From NCBI GenBank assembly GCA_030407315.1, contig JALQPE010000598.1:62001-126000 (forward strand): a stretch of DNA of 64,000 bases. The letters run 5' to 3'. Positions 43,794-53,425 of this stretch are shown here, piece after piece; position 1 is the first letter of the stretch; every line of letters starts with the position of its first letter. The notes below the pieces were generated by a model. The model ran no database searches and had not been told where the DNA came from. It was given only the letters and a program-made list of their open reading frames with translations. The DNA comes from Asparagopsis taxiformis. Its lineage: Eukaryota; Rhodophyta; Florideophyceae; Bonnemaisoniales; Bonnemaisoniaceae. The position numbers and the translations under genes are program-made.

Positions 43794-44416
43794 GAGGATG
43801 GTATTTAAAGTATGCGATTGGATTCGATTATTTTGTCATTGAAGATTCACGAGTCGCTGTGTGGTCTGAATTGTGTGCAACGCGATGTGATGCGATGCGG
43901 CGCAGTTGCGTCGATCAACTGATCCACGTCGCGGTCGGGGCCGATGACTAGAGCTCTACAGCGGCACTGCCGCCGAGTCGCGAGTGTCAGCTTGGATGCG
44001 CCACCGCCGACACTTGGTCGCATATGATTGGCAACTGTAAGCTGTTGGGCAGTGGTAAAAATTTCAGTCAACAAGCACACGATAGTTTTGGTTTTCAAAA
44101 AATTGAAATTTGCGCGAAAATATTGCGCAAATAGTACACTCAGCCAACCGCTCAGTGGCTCGTTGGGCGCACAGGGCCCAAGGGACGACGGCCGGCGAAC
44201 AACCTTCTAAGCCGACGTAGACGCCCCCGTTGCGCACAGCACATACGTCTTGTAATGCACTACACTTTCAGCGCACAGCACCGCTCACGCCACACACTCG
44301 ACGACCGTCCAACAGCCAACTAGCTCTCTACATAGATAACCAACCGCTCCTCTCACCGTCGACCTTTGTCGCCATCAATCCATCAACGCTTCCGCTACAT
44401 TCGCTACCCACTCGTC
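43794..44416. promoter_or_regulatory. Divergent intergenic region, FBPase-like and PABP
   Basis: 623 bp between divergent starts. A TTTAAATA-like sequence lies just upstream of the FBPase-like start (minus strand, about 43801-43810). The PABP side ends in a pyrimidine/CATC-rich leader. Confidence 0.4.
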
Positions 44417-46636
44417 ATGCCGTCTCCAGTTGAAGCAACTAGCGCCCCCGAAGTGCCCCCGAAAGATCCCGTCGTCGCCGCCGAGCCCGTCGCCCAGCCC
44501 GCGCCCGCCGACGACCCCGCCGCACCCGCCCCAGCCGCACCCGCCCCCACCACGGACGACCAGGACGCCACCGACGCCTCCACTACCGACCCCCCGACCC
44601 CTGGCGTCGCCCCCGCCGCCGCCGCGCCCCTCCAGAACCAGGGCGCCGCCCAGCACAGCGCCTCGCTTTATGTCGGCGACCTCCATCCAGACATTACCGA
44701 GAACAATCTCTATGAGATTTTCCAAGCACTCGGCCCGCTTCAATCCATTCGTGTTTGTCGCGACGTGGTCACTCGTCGCAGTCTCGGCTATGCTTACATC
44801 AATTTCCACAACAATGTGGACGCCGAACGCGCCTTGGACACTATGAACTTTTACTCGAGCTCCCTCACCAAGAATAAGCCCCTCCGTATGATGTGGATGA
44901 TTCGCGACCCCTCCCAGCGCAGAACTGGCGCTGGTAATATCTTTGTCAAGAGCTTGGACAAGTCTATTGACAATAAGAGTCTTTATGATACCTTTTCTCA
45001 GTTTGGAAACATCCTTAGCTGCAAGGTTGCGACCGATGACAGTGGCCAGAGCTTGGGACACGGCTTTGTTCACTTTGAGACCCCTGAAGCTGCCCAGTCG
45101 GCAATTGAAAAGGTGAATGGAAAGCTTCTCGTTGGTCGTAAGGTGTATGTTGGCAAATTCCTCAACCGCCGCGAACGTGAGGCCGCTGGACAAGTGAATA
45201 AGATTTTCACCAATGTCTATGTCAAGAACTTGGACGAGGCCTTTTGTGAAGATGAAAAGCTACGCGAGCTCTTTGCTGAGTACGGTGAGATCACATCCGT
45301 TCATGTTGCCCTCGACGATGCTGGCAAGCCCAAGGGTTTTGCTTTCATCAACTTTGCTTCTCCCGAAAATGCTAAGAATGCTGTCGATGAGATGAATAAT
45401 AAGGATATCAATGGCAAGCAGATTGTTGTTTGCCCCGCTCAGAAAAAGTCAGTTCGCGAGGCAGAGCTTCGCAACAAGTATGAAATGCTTCGCAATGAGC
45501 GTATGCAAAAGTATCAGGGAATCAATCTTTACATTAAGAACTTGTCTGACGACATTGATGATGAGCGCTTACGTCAGGAGTTCTCCGCCTTTGGTACCAT
45601 TACATCCTGTAAGATTATGCGTGACGATAAGGGATTCTCGCGTGGATTTGGCTTTGTGTGCTTCACTCAGCCGGAGGAAGCCACTAAAGCCGTTACCGAG
45701 TTGAACGGGCGCATGATTGGCCAGAAGCCCATTTATGTTGCTCTCGCTCAACGAAAGGATGTTCGTCGAGCCCAATTGGAAGCCCAACGTTCAATCAACA
45801 TGCGCATCCCGCCCGGTGCCATCCCTCCAGGTCCAGCGGCCATGTATGCGCAGCCTTCGCCCTATATGTACCAACAACCAATGCCCAACATGGGACAAGT
45901 GCCAGCCGGGATTGCCCCCGGACGCAGCGGCGCCTACATGAGCCCACAGTATGTTGCTGCGATGGGTCGTGGAGCACCTGCCGGTCGTGGAAACCCGAGC
46001 GCTATGCCGCAATACATTGCAGCTATGGGACGTGGACAACAACCGATGGCTCCAGGAATGAACCCGGCGGGTATGCAGCCGTATGCCATGGCACCGCAAC
46101 GTCAGCCGCGTCAGAACCGTCAACGTGGCGCTCCGATTGGTGCGAGTGGGCCGAACGCCGGTATGCCAGCTACACGCAGCCCAGGTGGTGGGCGTGGACG
46201 TGGCGGACCAAATGCCGGTCCTCCTGGTCAGCAGTACAAGTACACTACTAATGCTCGCAACGCTAACATGCCTAACGGTGCTGCTCAAGCACAGGCGGTT
46301 CAGCAGGCTGCAAACGGGCAGGTGATGCCGGCGCAGTCTGCTCAGGACCCGTCGAGTGTGTCGCAGCCGCTCACTATTGAAAGTCTGACGAATGCTACTC
46401 CTGCGCAGCAGAAGCAGATGTTGGGAGAAAAGTTGTATCCATTGATTGCTGAGATTCAGCCGAGACTGAGTGGGAAGATCACTGGTATGCTTTTGGATAT
46501 GGAGAACACGGAAATTCTTCACTTGCTCGAGTCTCCAGAGGCATTGGCTGAAAGGGTGGAAGAGGCTGTGACGGTTCTTCGGGAACACGCTGCGGCGTCG
46601 AATGACCAGACGCAGGGACAAGCGCAGGCTGTGTAA
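44417..46636 (+). CDS. Cytoplasmic poly(A)-binding protein
   Basis: The ATG at 44417 gives 739 aa. An Ala/Pro/Asp-rich N-terminus (about 1-95) precedes four RRMs. These start at SLYVGDLHPDITENNLYEIF, NIFVKSLDKSIDNKSLYDTF, NVYVKNLDEAFCEDEKLREL and NLYIKNLSDDIDDERLRQEF. Each has its RNP1 strand, for example LGYAYINF, KGFAFINF and RGFGFVCF. The linker is Met/Gly/Pro/Gln-rich with RGG-like parts. The C-terminal MLLE domain (about 665-730) has QKQMLGEKLYPLI and KITGMLLDMENTEIL. It binds mRNA poly(A) tails and recruits PAM2-containing partners. The long Ala/Pro-rich N-terminal extension is unusual for PABP, whose RRM1 is generally near the start. Confidence 0.96.
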   Translation: MPSPVEATSAPEVPPKDPVVAAEPVAQPAPADDPAAPAPAAPAPTTDDQDATDASTTDPPTPGVAPAAAAPLQNQGAAQHSASLYVGDLHPDITENNLYEIFQALGPLQSIRVCRDVVTRRSLGYAYINFHNNVDAERALDTMNFYSSSLTKNKPLRMMWMIRDPSQRRTGAGNIFVKSLDKSIDNKSLYDTFSQFGNILSCKVATDDSGQSLGHGFVHFETPEAAQSAIEKVNGKLLVGRKVYVGKFLNRREREAAGQVNKIFTNVYVKNLDEAFCEDEKLRELFAEYGEITSVHVALDDAGKPKGFAFINFASPENAKNAVDEMNNKDINGKQIVVCPAQKKSVREAELRNKYEMLRNERMQKYQGINLYIKNLSDDIDDERLRQEFSAFGTITSCKIMRDDKGFSRGFGFVCFTQPEEATKAVTELNGRMIGQKPIYVALAQRKDVRRAQLEAQRSINMRIPPGAIPPGPAAMYAQPSPYMYQQPMPNMGQVPAGIAPGRSGAYMSPQYVAAMGRGAPAGRGNPSAMPQYIAAMGRGQQPMAPGMNPAGMQPYAMAPQRQPRQNRQRGAPIGASGPNAGMPATRSPGGGRGRGGPNAGPPGQQYKYTTNARNANMPNGAAQAQAVQQAANGQVMPAQSAQDPSSVSQPLTIESLTNATPAQQKQMLGEKLYPLIAEIQPRLSGKITGMLLDMENTEILHLLESPEALAERVEEAVTVLREHAAASNDQTQGQAQAV

Positions 46637-47059
46637 ACGGATCAAGCACTAATTTGTTGCGAAGTGGGGGTGCCGAGCGACGGGATTGCTATGCTCTAGT
46701 GTGAAATAGTAGAAGTTTATGGTGATAATTGGCACGCCGTTGTGCAATTGTGGTTGGTTTCGTGCCTGGTCTACTTGATTGTGATTTGCATCAGTTTGCA
46801 TGTCGTCTTCGGCGCATCGATCTCGCAGATAAGAAACGTAGAAAAGACCAAAAAAATATATTGTCTCCCCAACTTTGTTCTGTAGTGATTGTCGACGATA
46901 CAACTGTAGACTTGACGCCCATTGGCTGTGCATCATGCCACGCCACAACTCCATTTGCACACCACAGAGTTATTGCTACTGCTGCCACTGCATCATTTCC
47001 GCAGCTAGCTAACCTCTTGGTGCTTCTCTCAGTCGCTGATCGCACCATCGCCATTCGAC
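46637..47059. other. Intergenic region between same-strand genes
   Basis: 423 bp with the 3' flank of PABP and the promoter of the small gene at 47060. Nothing else is recognised. Confidence 0.4.
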
Positions 47060-47458
47060 ATGGACCAGCACGCCAGACGGCAAGAGCGCGTTGTGCGCGT
47101 GCTGCAAACCATCGGTAAACGCCACACCTATGTCGACGAACACGGACGACAGCGCACCGGTCTATCACCGCACAAGTTTCGCCAACTGCGCGCCATGTTC
47201 GAGGAGCTCGTCGCCAGCGCGGTGGCATTTGAACGCATGCAAGCGGCGTTACAAGCGCAAAAGAATAATAGTAGCGACGCGAACAACCAAGTTGCCAATG
47301 TGAAACTGCACGTGTGCGTGTCGTGCGACGACGGTCAAGGCGGCGTGATAAACGTGCCGCTCATCGGCGACGCTGTGCAATACGAACTGGTGCCCAACGA
47401 CGCCGAGCTGGACCATGTCGATACACTGTCGTGCTGCACTGATGACGACAGTGCGTGA
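47060..47458 (+). CDS. Small hypothetical protein (132 aa)
   Basis: An ATG ORF of 132 codons in a gap of the right size. The product starts with a basic helix (MDQHARRQERVVRVLQTIG), followed by a probable second helix (FRQLRAMFEELVASAVAFER). It ends in a mixed, acidic C-terminal half with several Cys. No membrane segment or targeting peptide is seen. No known domain is recognised. The helical alternation and an end only 90 bp from a convergent neighbour favour a real gene. Confidence 0.5.
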   Translation: MDQHARRQERVVRVLQTIGKRHTYVDEHGRQRTGLSPHKFRQLRAMFEELVASAVAFERMQAALQAQKNNSSDANNQVANVKLHVCVSCDDGQGGVINVPLIGDAVQYELVPNDAELDHVDTLSCCTDDDSA

Positions 47459-47548
47459 CGCACAACTCTGCTGGAAGAAGCGTTTATTTGTGTTGTGTTC
47501 ATAGCATAATGGCATGGCTAGTTAGATCACGCTCTAGTAAATTCACAT

Positions 47549-48370
47549 CTAGCCAAGCAAACGAGCGCGCAATGTGCAAAGTTGTTGCAGCTTTTCAGAT
47601 TCGCCACCCAGCGATATTTTCAGTATACTCTGTGCAGACGGGACAAAGTGTTGCATCGGTCCGTGTTCATCATCTTGACGTAGTAAATTTTCACCAAACA
47701 CACTCTCTGCTATTGACAAGTCGCTGTGATCGCACTTGGTGTTCGATAGTACATTTGCAGCTGCACGCAGCAGCGGTTGTTGTTGCTCGTTTGAATTCTC
47801 CAATCGATGCGCCTTTAAAATATTCTCGCCAGCCTTGAGATCGTTGGCGGCGTCATCGACGTTGTGCAGGAGCTGTGCAATGTTCTCCGAACCGGATATG
47901 TGCATGTCATCGCTGAGCCGCTTCATGAGCGACAAATGCTGCGCGGCGCTCTCCTTCATATTGGCGAGGTCTCTAATAGCGACTTCGACGTCTCTGATTT
48001 GCGCGCGAGCGGCGGCAATCTCTGCGTCGAGACGCGTTTCCTCGCGCCGCGATTGGGCGCCATCGGCGTCTTTGAGCGCGTTGTGCAGCGTGTCGACGTC
48101 GACGCCGGGCGGGATGCAGAACACGTTTCGCTGCAGAATGAAGCGCAGACGCGCGAGATGCTTGTCCAGCGTCGGCGCGAGGGCGGCCGTGAACGCACCG
48201 ATGCTGTGCGTCGCGGATGGCGTGGCGATTGTCGCGGCGGAATAGGCGAGCGCGTCGGTCGCGTCGCAGATTGCAGCCGTGACTAGTTTGGTCAGTTGAT
48301 CGAGCACATGGTCCACTTCGGCGCCCCAGATAGACGCGGACGTCGCGGAGGATGCAGCCATTTGCGCCAT
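47549..48370 (-). CDS. MIS12-like kinetochore protein (tentative)
   Basis: The ATG at 48370 gives 273 aa. The N-terminal region is helical: EVDHVLDQLTKLVTAAICDA, then LDKHLARLRFILQRNVFCIP, then PGVDVDTL. This order, with a hydrophobic helix run ending in an I-P dipeptide before an acidic stretch, is the pattern of MIS12, the core of the MIS12 kinetochore complex. From about residue 130 to 235 it is probable coiled coil (RREETRLDAEIAAARAQIRD and following). MIS12 diverges quickly and the match is by eye, so another coiled-coil protein is possible. If correct, it links centromeric chromatin to the NDC80 complex. Confidence 0.55.
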   Translation of the reverse strand: MAQMAASSATSASIWGAEVDHVLDQLTKLVTAAICDATDALAYSAATIATPSATHSIGAFTAALAPTLDKHLARLRFILQRNVFCIPPGVDVDTLHNALKDADGAQSRREETRLDAEIAAARAQIRDVEVAIRDLANMKESAAQHLSLMKRLSDDMHISGSENIAQLLHNVDDAANDLKAGENILKAHRLENSNEQQQPLLRAAANVLSNTKCDHSDLSIAESVFGENLLRQDDEHGPMQHFVPSAQSILKISLGGESEKLQQLCTLRARLLG

Positions 48371-48997
48371 CGACTGCAGACGATGACGATGCGCGCGAGC
48401 GAGCGAGAGGCTCAGCGTCCAGGGGAACGGTTCATGTTGGAGATGATGGCGTGGCGCGCGTTTCGAATTTTTAAATGCAGAGCTGTTCAATTCATTTTCT
48501 CAATTTTTGTCGCTTTTGTATTTCAAATCCAGACAATGACAGTTGTGCGCCGCGACGCGACGCGCCGCTCAGCGCTGCGCTGCGCAGCTGCGCCTGCAAT
48601 CGACTGTCAACCACGCGTCTGATGAGCCAGTCAAGTGCGGCCATGCAACAGGGCCGTTGCCAGTGGCGGATGCACGACCTTCTCCCGAGCTAAGTGCACT
48701 ACGTCCCGTCACAGTCATGTTCATGCCTGGCTCGCGCTCCTTCCCTCGTATTTGCTGCAGCCTCCACACCGCCTCGTCGTACCTTCACTTATTCCGCGTC
48801 TTCTTTACGTGCAGCCCTTCTGTCACTGTCTGAATATGACATCCAAGTCGAGTCCGTAGCACCCGTTCCGTTCCGTGACCAGTTTTACTCGTGTTAATTC
48901 ACCCCATCCATCCATCCGTCCGTCCGTCTAGACCGCCGGTCCATTCCCGTCCGACACTCTGCCCCGCGCCGCCCGCTCGCGCCAGCCACTTGCCGAT
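48371..48997. promoter_or_regulatory. Divergent intergenic region with GC-rich, CpG-rich sequence
   Basis: 627 bp. It contains a very GC-rich run with short palindromes (AGCGCT, CTGCGCAG, CAGCTG) at about 48565-48590 and a CATC/CGTC tetranucleotide run at 48904-48929. No gene is supported. Confidence 0.4.
48904..48929. repeat. CATC/CGTC tetranucleotide repeat
   Basis: CATC units change to CGTC units, 69-94 bp before the ATG at 48998. Similar runs occur in the leaders of several other genes in this window. Confidence 0.75.
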
Positions 48998-49378
48998 ATG
49001 CGTCGGCCGCGCACGCGCTCGCCGCATCTCTCATCGCTCGAAATCTACTTTGATGGGCTGCTCAGCTCGCGCGTCGGCTTCAAGTCCAGATCGGCCAATA
49101 CGCCCGTTGGCGCCGACCCGTTGGAAGAGGACGCGTCCAATGAAGCGCCACGTAAGAGATATAGACGCCCGTGGGGCCCCGGTCAGTTGGAGGAAAGCGG
49201 ATTGCTTTCGCGACTATTGCCGCTTATGAAGCGCTCCAAATTTTGCAACACAATTATCGTTCGAAACGACAAGAGTCGGAGAAGAGCGCAACGCTCTGAC
49301 AATAACTCGCTTCGCACCTTGCACGCTATGCCCGCCATTCGAAAACGACTGCCTTCGGCGGCCACCGGTCGCTCATGA
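48998..49378 (+). CDS. Small basic hypothetical protein (126 aa)
   Basis: An ATG ORF of 126 codons ending 100 bp before the convergent end of the DVR gene. The protein is strongly basic (RKRYRRPW, DKSRRRAQR, AIRKRLPS) with a short acidic patch and a Leu-rich segment ESGLLSRLLPLM. This suggests a nuclear or nucleic-acid-associated protein. No domain is recognised and a chance ORF cannot be excluded. Its leader carries the CATC/CGTC run seen at other genes. Confidence 0.45.
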   Translation: MRRPRTRSPHLSSLEIYFDGLLSSRVGFKSRSANTPVGADPLEEDASNEAPRKRYRRPWGPGQLEESGLLSRLLPLMKRSKFCNTIIVRNDKSRRRAQRSDNNSLRTLHAMPAIRKRLPSAATGRS

Positions 49379-49478
49379 CACGTGCCAGACACCCTTTTCG
49401 GACAAACATACTCTCGTTTACGCACACTTTGGACATATAGCTTGACTACCTACTCAAAATTGCGTTAAAGGAAGACGA

Positions 49479-50630
49479 TCAGAATATGGCTGCATCACCA
49501 AGTTCCTGTCCGTCCAGTCCACCATCTTGAATTGCCGACTGGAAAAAGTCTTCGAGTGTATCCTGTCCAAACGGAGGAGCGACCATATCCTCCACCGCAT
49601 AATACTTTCCAATCTTGCCAAACTCTGCCGGATCTCGCATAAACGGCAAAAAGGTCGCCAGTGCATCCAACAGCCCAATTGCACCATCCATGAGTCCAAT
49701 CGGTAACGAGATGTACTTTGGCTCCTTTCCGATGAGCCGAAACTGCATCTCGGCCTGTTGCTTGGGTGTGACAGGCGCCCCCGGGCCACCGACGGGTAGA
49801 ATCTGATTACGCTTCTCGACATCAGTGGCACAAAGCGCAATGAATCGCGCCAGATCGGCCTCGGATAACGCGTTACATTTGCACAAATCTCCATCACCAA
49901 ACATGATAAATGCCGACCCCTTCTTCAAACGCTCAATCTGTCCAGCAAGAGACTTGAAGAATGCGGTTGGTCGCACAATGGAATAACTAAAGCTGTCATC
50001 CTGCTGCGCTAGCTGCGCCAATTCCGCTTCAAACTTGAGCTTTGCACGCTGAAATTCTAGCAGTGGATTCTGCACGCAGATAGCCGATAGCAAAATGAAA
50101 TGATTTGCACCAGCCTGACGTCCCGTCTGTAAAGTATTCAACGTCGCCGCATAGTCAATTCGATTAGAATCCTCAATACCACCCGTACGCGACGCCAGAC
50201 AGGACACCACGATCGTCGATCGTGCACTGGCCGAATCCGCGCGCGGCTCGAAAGCACGCGCCACATCAGCGGCGTTGGTCACGTCACCAAACACGACGCG
50301 CGCTCCGCGCAAATCTTGCTGCACATCGTCGCGCGTTTTGCGCCCGCTCACGCCGGATTTGTCGCGCGCAAATGCAGTCACCTGGTAGCCCTGCTTGAGA
50401 AATTCAAACACGACATAGCGACCAATGTAGCCGGTCGCGCCGAAAATCACGACGTGCACATCGGACGGCGTCGTGTCGGCGTGGTAGATGCCCGCTCCTG
50501 CCAGATCCATGCGCGGGGCACGCGTGCGTCGCGTGTGCATCGCGCGCGCGAGATCCGGACGCGCGGTCTGTCGCGGCGTAAAGGCGCATGCTGAGCTGAG
50601 AGCTGGCGGCGAGGCAGGGATGAAAGCCAT
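49479..50630 (-). CDS. DVR: Divinyl chlorophyllide a 8-vinyl-reductase, plastid
   Basis: It reduces the 8-vinyl group of divinyl (proto)chlorophyllide with NADPH, a late step in chlorophyll a synthesis. The ATG at 50630 gives 383 aa with the leader MAFIPASPPALSSACAFTPR. The Rossmann fold starts VVIFGATGYIGRYV (about 60-73). Diagnostic blocks are SIVRPTAFFKSLAGQIE, FIMFGDGDLCKCNALSEADL, LPVGGPGAPVTPKQQAEM and EFGKIGKYYAVEDM. It ends with FGQDTLEDFF and GQELGDAAIF. These match the plant-type BciA/DVR enzyme rather than the cyanobacterial BciB iron-sulfur type. No break is seen. Confidence 0.96.
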   Translation of the reverse strand: MAFIPASPPALSSACAFTPRQTARPDLARAMHTRRTRAPRMDLAGAGIYHADTTPSDVHVVIFGATGYIGRYVVFEFLKQGYQVTAFARDKSGVSGRKTRDDVQQDLRGARVVFGDVTNAADVARAFEPRADSASARSTIVVSCLASRTGGIEDSNRIDYAATLNTLQTGRQAGANHFILLSAICVQNPLLEFQRAKLKFEAELAQLAQQDDSFSYSIVRPTAFFKSLAGQIERLKKGSAFIMFGDGDLCKCNALSEADLARFIALCATDVEKRNQILPVGGPGAPVTPKQQAEMQFRLIGKEPKYISLPIGLMDGAIGLLDALATFLPFMRDPAEFGKIGKYYAVEDMVAPPFGQDTLEDFFQSAIQDGGLDGQELGDAAIF

Positions 50631-50673
50631 GTTGGGACGGAGCGCTTGGGTGCTGGTCGGGGGCGATTGGGCG

Positions 50674-50703
50674 GGTGGATGGATGGATGGATGGACGGAT
50701 GGG
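50674..50703. repeat. GGAT tetranucleotide repeat in the DVR leader
   Basis: Four to five GGAT units plus a GGAC variant, 44-73 bp upstream of the DVR start. In the mRNA sense this is a CATCC-rich tract. Confidence 0.8.
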
Positions 50704-50837
50704 TATGGATGAACGTGATCTCCGGTAGGACATGAGGCGTTGAGAGGTTTTGGCACGTGTCCTGAAAGAAAGGTTTGCGGTGTGCACCGTGTCTTTCTGT
50801 GAAAAATCTGCAGACGACGAGCGATACAATTGGGTGT

Positions 50838-51662
50838 TTAATCATCTCGGACATACCAATACGTTTGAATGATCGGGGCAATAAATGAAATGACTAAAAC
50901 GCCACCAACTACCGTTATGTACTTTTTGCGATCCGACTTGGTCTCCTCCTTGGTCTTGAAATTCTGCACCACCTCTCTCACCGCCATGTCCGGCGGACCC
51001 GGATCAGCCTGTCCGCTCAGCACGGGTATAAGTCTATTACTAACTTCCAACACAGCGGCGCCATATCTCTCGTCGCCGGCCGGCACTGCATACGTCTGAT
51101 TACAGATCGATTGCGCGATATCCGGCGTCAAATACGGCACATCCGCGCCGACAAAACTACCGGCACGCGCAAGTTTGGGACTGGCAACGAAGAGGACGTC
51201 CGAGGCGCCGAGTTTCCATTGTTGCGCGAGCTCGTTTGCGTATTCGTCCGGTGTCTCTTCGTAGGGTAGCGCCTTTGCAAAGACAAAGCGTACAGTTATA
51301 CCTTCCTTTGTCTTGATATTGATGGCTGCCTTGGAGAAGAGCGAGGCGGATGATTTCTGCACGACGGCTGCCTCATCGAAGAAGAATGTGCCCGGAGCCG
51401 TGTCGGGAATCTCTGCCAATGCCGGTGTTAGTAATGCCGTGCCCAGTACGACGCCGACGGCAGCTGCGGATAGGAGACTGCGTGATGCTGTTTGACATGC
51501 CTTTTCGAGATGTGCGATGTCGTCGCGCGCGCGCTGCGCCACCCGCGATGATAGAGAGGCGGTGGCGATTACGGGTCTGTTGGGGCGACGGGCGCGCGTT
51601 GGAGATGGCAATTTGCGTTGTGAGAGAGATGGGAGCGCGTTTACAATGAATGCGTTGTTCAT
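50838..51662 (-). CDS. TPM-domain thylakoid lumen protein (TLP18.3/PSB32-like)
   Basis: The ATG at 51662 gives 274 aa. The leader is bipartite: a stromal part MNNAFIVNALPSLSQRK with Arg-rich sequence, then a hydrophobic core and an ALA-type cleavage site (VGVVLGTALLTPALAEIP, about 68-85). This indicates import into the thylakoid lumen. The TPM domain follows (about 90-225), with FFFDEAAVVQ, a region of TVRFVFAKALPYEE, and SDVLFVASPKLARAGSFVGADV. A single C-terminal membrane helix (about 247-266, VGGVLVISFIAPIIQTYW) anchors it. Plant TPM proteins (TLP18.3, PSB32) act in photosystem II assembly and repair. That role is likely here by family membership. Confidence 0.85.
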   Translation of the reverse strand: MNNAFIVNALPSLSQRKLPSPTRARRPNRPVIATASLSSRVAQRARDDIAHLEKACQTASRSLLSAAAVGVVLGTALLTPALAEIPDTAPGTFFFDEAAVVQKSSASLFSKAAINIKTKEGITVRFVFAKALPYEETPDEYANELAQQWKLGASDVLFVASPKLARAGSFVGADVPYLTPDIAQSICNQTYAVPAGDERYGAAVLEVSNRLIPVLSGQADPGPPDMAVREVVQNFKTKEETKSDRKKYITVVGGVLVISFIAPIIQTYWYVRDD

Positions 51663-51950
51663 GTTTGTTGTGCTGTTGGGCAGGCGGATGGTGGATGGCG
51701 TCGTTGGGTATGTGTTTGTTATTGGCAATGTTGAGTGCGTGGCAATGGGCGACAAGACGAGATCTCGAGATGAAATAGTGGTGTGTAATTGGACCACTTG
51801 GTAATTTAGTAACCTCCAATGCTGTATGCAAAATATATTGCAAATTATGCTTGCCACAACGATAGTACCTACCTTGCCGAGAAATATCCGTCCATCCCTC
51901 TCGCTCACCGCCTCGCTATCGTTTTCACGACAACACACATCTGAACAACA

Positions 51951-52418
51951 ATGGCATTCGTAACGCTACAACCAAATCTACAACTAGGCACAACTCGTCA
52001 AAGTGTCAAAATCTGCCGTATTCGAATGGCAGACCAACCAGCACAGGATGATCAATCACAACCGCCAACAGCCAAAAAGCTGCCCGTAAGCAACAGCCCG
52101 GCGGTGCCGGGCCGAAAGCTGGTGCGCAACAAATCGGACGCGTCCAACAACTACGCGCAAGGCAGCGCCGGCGACATGGTGGGCGGGCCGGCGGTGGGCG
52201 AGGGGCTGGGACCGCGACGCGGCGTGCAAGAAAAGAAGGTGACCAAAGCGGCCGCCATTCAAAAGAGTCAATCGTTTGCCGATGCATGGGCGGAACAGAA
52301 TCAAGGACGACCTGATATTTGGCTTTTAATCGGTGCATTGACCTTGCTCACACCTATAATCATTCTGGCGTGGGCTGTTGCCACCGGCGTGATTCCCACC
52401 GGTGGATTGTTCGAGTAG
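51951..52418 (+). CDS. Plastid single-pass membrane protein, unrecognised (155 aa)
   Basis: The leader MAFVTLQPNLQLGTTRQSV is of the red-algal plastid type. The middle is polar and low-complexity, followed by FADAWAEQNQGRPD. One hydrophobic segment lies near the C-terminus (about 123-145, IWLLIGALTLLTPIIILAW), with a short VATGVIPTGGLFE tail. The size and single-helix layout resemble small thylakoid assembly proteins, but I recognise no family. It is divergent from the TPM-domain gene with 288 bp between starts, so shared regulation is possible. Confidence 0.72.
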   Translation: MAFVTLQPNLQLGTTRQSVKICRIRMADQPAQDDQSQPPTAKKLPVSNSPAVPGRKLVRNKSDASNNYAQGSAGDMVGGPAVGEGLGPRRGVQEKKVTKAAAIQKSQSFADAWAEQNQGRPDIWLLIGALTLLTPIIILAWAVATGVIPTGGLFE

Positions 52419-52449
52419 TAACGATTGCCTAATTTGTTTCCCCGTCACC

Positions 52450-53337
52450 TCAATTGAGACGCTCGCTTTGCATCGCGTAGGGCCCAAATTGGTCGGTAAA
52501 GGCGGCGATGAAATTGTCGCGCGCACTCGTCATATCGACGCTTTGTTGCGAACCGACCAATTGTTGGAGTGAAGTGACGCGAAAATCGGTGATGCCGCAT
52601 GGATTGATTCTTTCAAATGCAGATAAATCAGCTGTTACATTGATCGCCAATCCATGCATCGTAATCCACTTGCTTACCTTCAACCCCAGCGCGCACACTT
52701 TCTCATCACCGACCCACACGCCAGTCAATCCCTCCTTTCTGCACGCATGCAGAGCGTAATAGTCGCGCAGCATGTTGATGACCACGTCCTCCAGCGAGCG
52801 CAGATACCAATGTAGATCCTTTTTATGTCGCGTCAAGTTGAGAATTGGATAGGCGACAAGTTGTCCCGGGCCGTGATAGGTAACTTCACCGCCGCGTTCG
52901 GTGCGCACAAGCAATGGTGTTTGCTGAGTGGATGCGGTGTCGTTGTGCTGCCGCCTGCCTAGTGCCTCGCCCTGGAACAGCACGTGTTGCAGTTTACTAG
53001 CGGTTCCCAGCGTGTAAACGGGCTCGTGTTCGAGTAGAATCAAGGCGTCGGTTTGGTCGTGATTGGTCTTCATTTGGTCCACGATGGTGTGCTGCCATTC
53101 CCAGGCGGTGTGGTACGGCACCAACTGGTCGCGAATGTCGTAGAGACGACAGTGCGCACTGGCGGGGACGACACTGTTTTGGGCGGCGAGTTTGCACTGG
53201 AGCGGGCGCGGGCGTGGTTGCGAGGCGGGCGAGGACGAGCGGCGGATGGGGGATTGGAGAGGGGTGGAGAACAGGGTCGGTCGTAGAAATGGACGCGATG
53301 GAGGCATGGTGGGAGGGATGAAGGCGGATGAGGTCAT
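52450..53337 (-). CDS. LIP2p: Octanoyl-[ACP]:protein octanoyltransferase (LipB), plastid
   Basis: It transfers octanoate from ACP to lipoyl domains, the first step of lipoate attachment for plastid pyruvate dehydrogenase. The ATG at 53337 gives 295 aa with the leader MTSSAFIPPTMPPSRPF. An in-frame ATG at 53388 also exists. The BPL/LPL fold has LILLEHEPVYTLGTAS, then RTERGGEVTYHGPGQLVAYP, the catalytic Lys in KVCALGLKVSKWITMHG, and the catalytic Cys in INPCGITDFRVTSL. Both catalytic residues are present. A plastid rather than mitochondrial location is inferred from the leader only. Confidence 0.93.
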   Translation of the reverse strand: MTSSAFIPPTMPPSRPFLRPTLFSTPLQSPIRRSSSPASQPRPRPLQCKLAAQNSVVPASAHCRLYDIRDQLVPYHTAWEWQHTIVDQMKTNHDQTDALILLEHEPVYTLGTASKLQHVLFQGEALGRRQHNDTASTQQTPLLVRTERGGEVTYHGPGQLVAYPILNLTRHKKDLHWYLRSLEDVVINMLRDYYALHACRKEGLTGVWVGDEKVCALGLKVSKWITMHGLAINVTADLSAFERINPCGITDFRVTSLQQLVGSQQSVDMTSARDNFIAAFTDQFGPYAMQSERLN

Positions 53338-53425
53338 TGTGAGATGTGCGGATGGCATCGGTAGTGCGAATTTTACTCTCCGATGCATATCATACAGTAG
53401 TGCTCAAATCACATGCGACAATTTG

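Noticed and set aside
44375..45193. 272-codon minus-strand ORF opposite PABP
   Set aside because: Antisense shadow; the Gly-rich repeats reflect the Ala/Pro-rich N-terminus and RRM1 of PABP read backwards.
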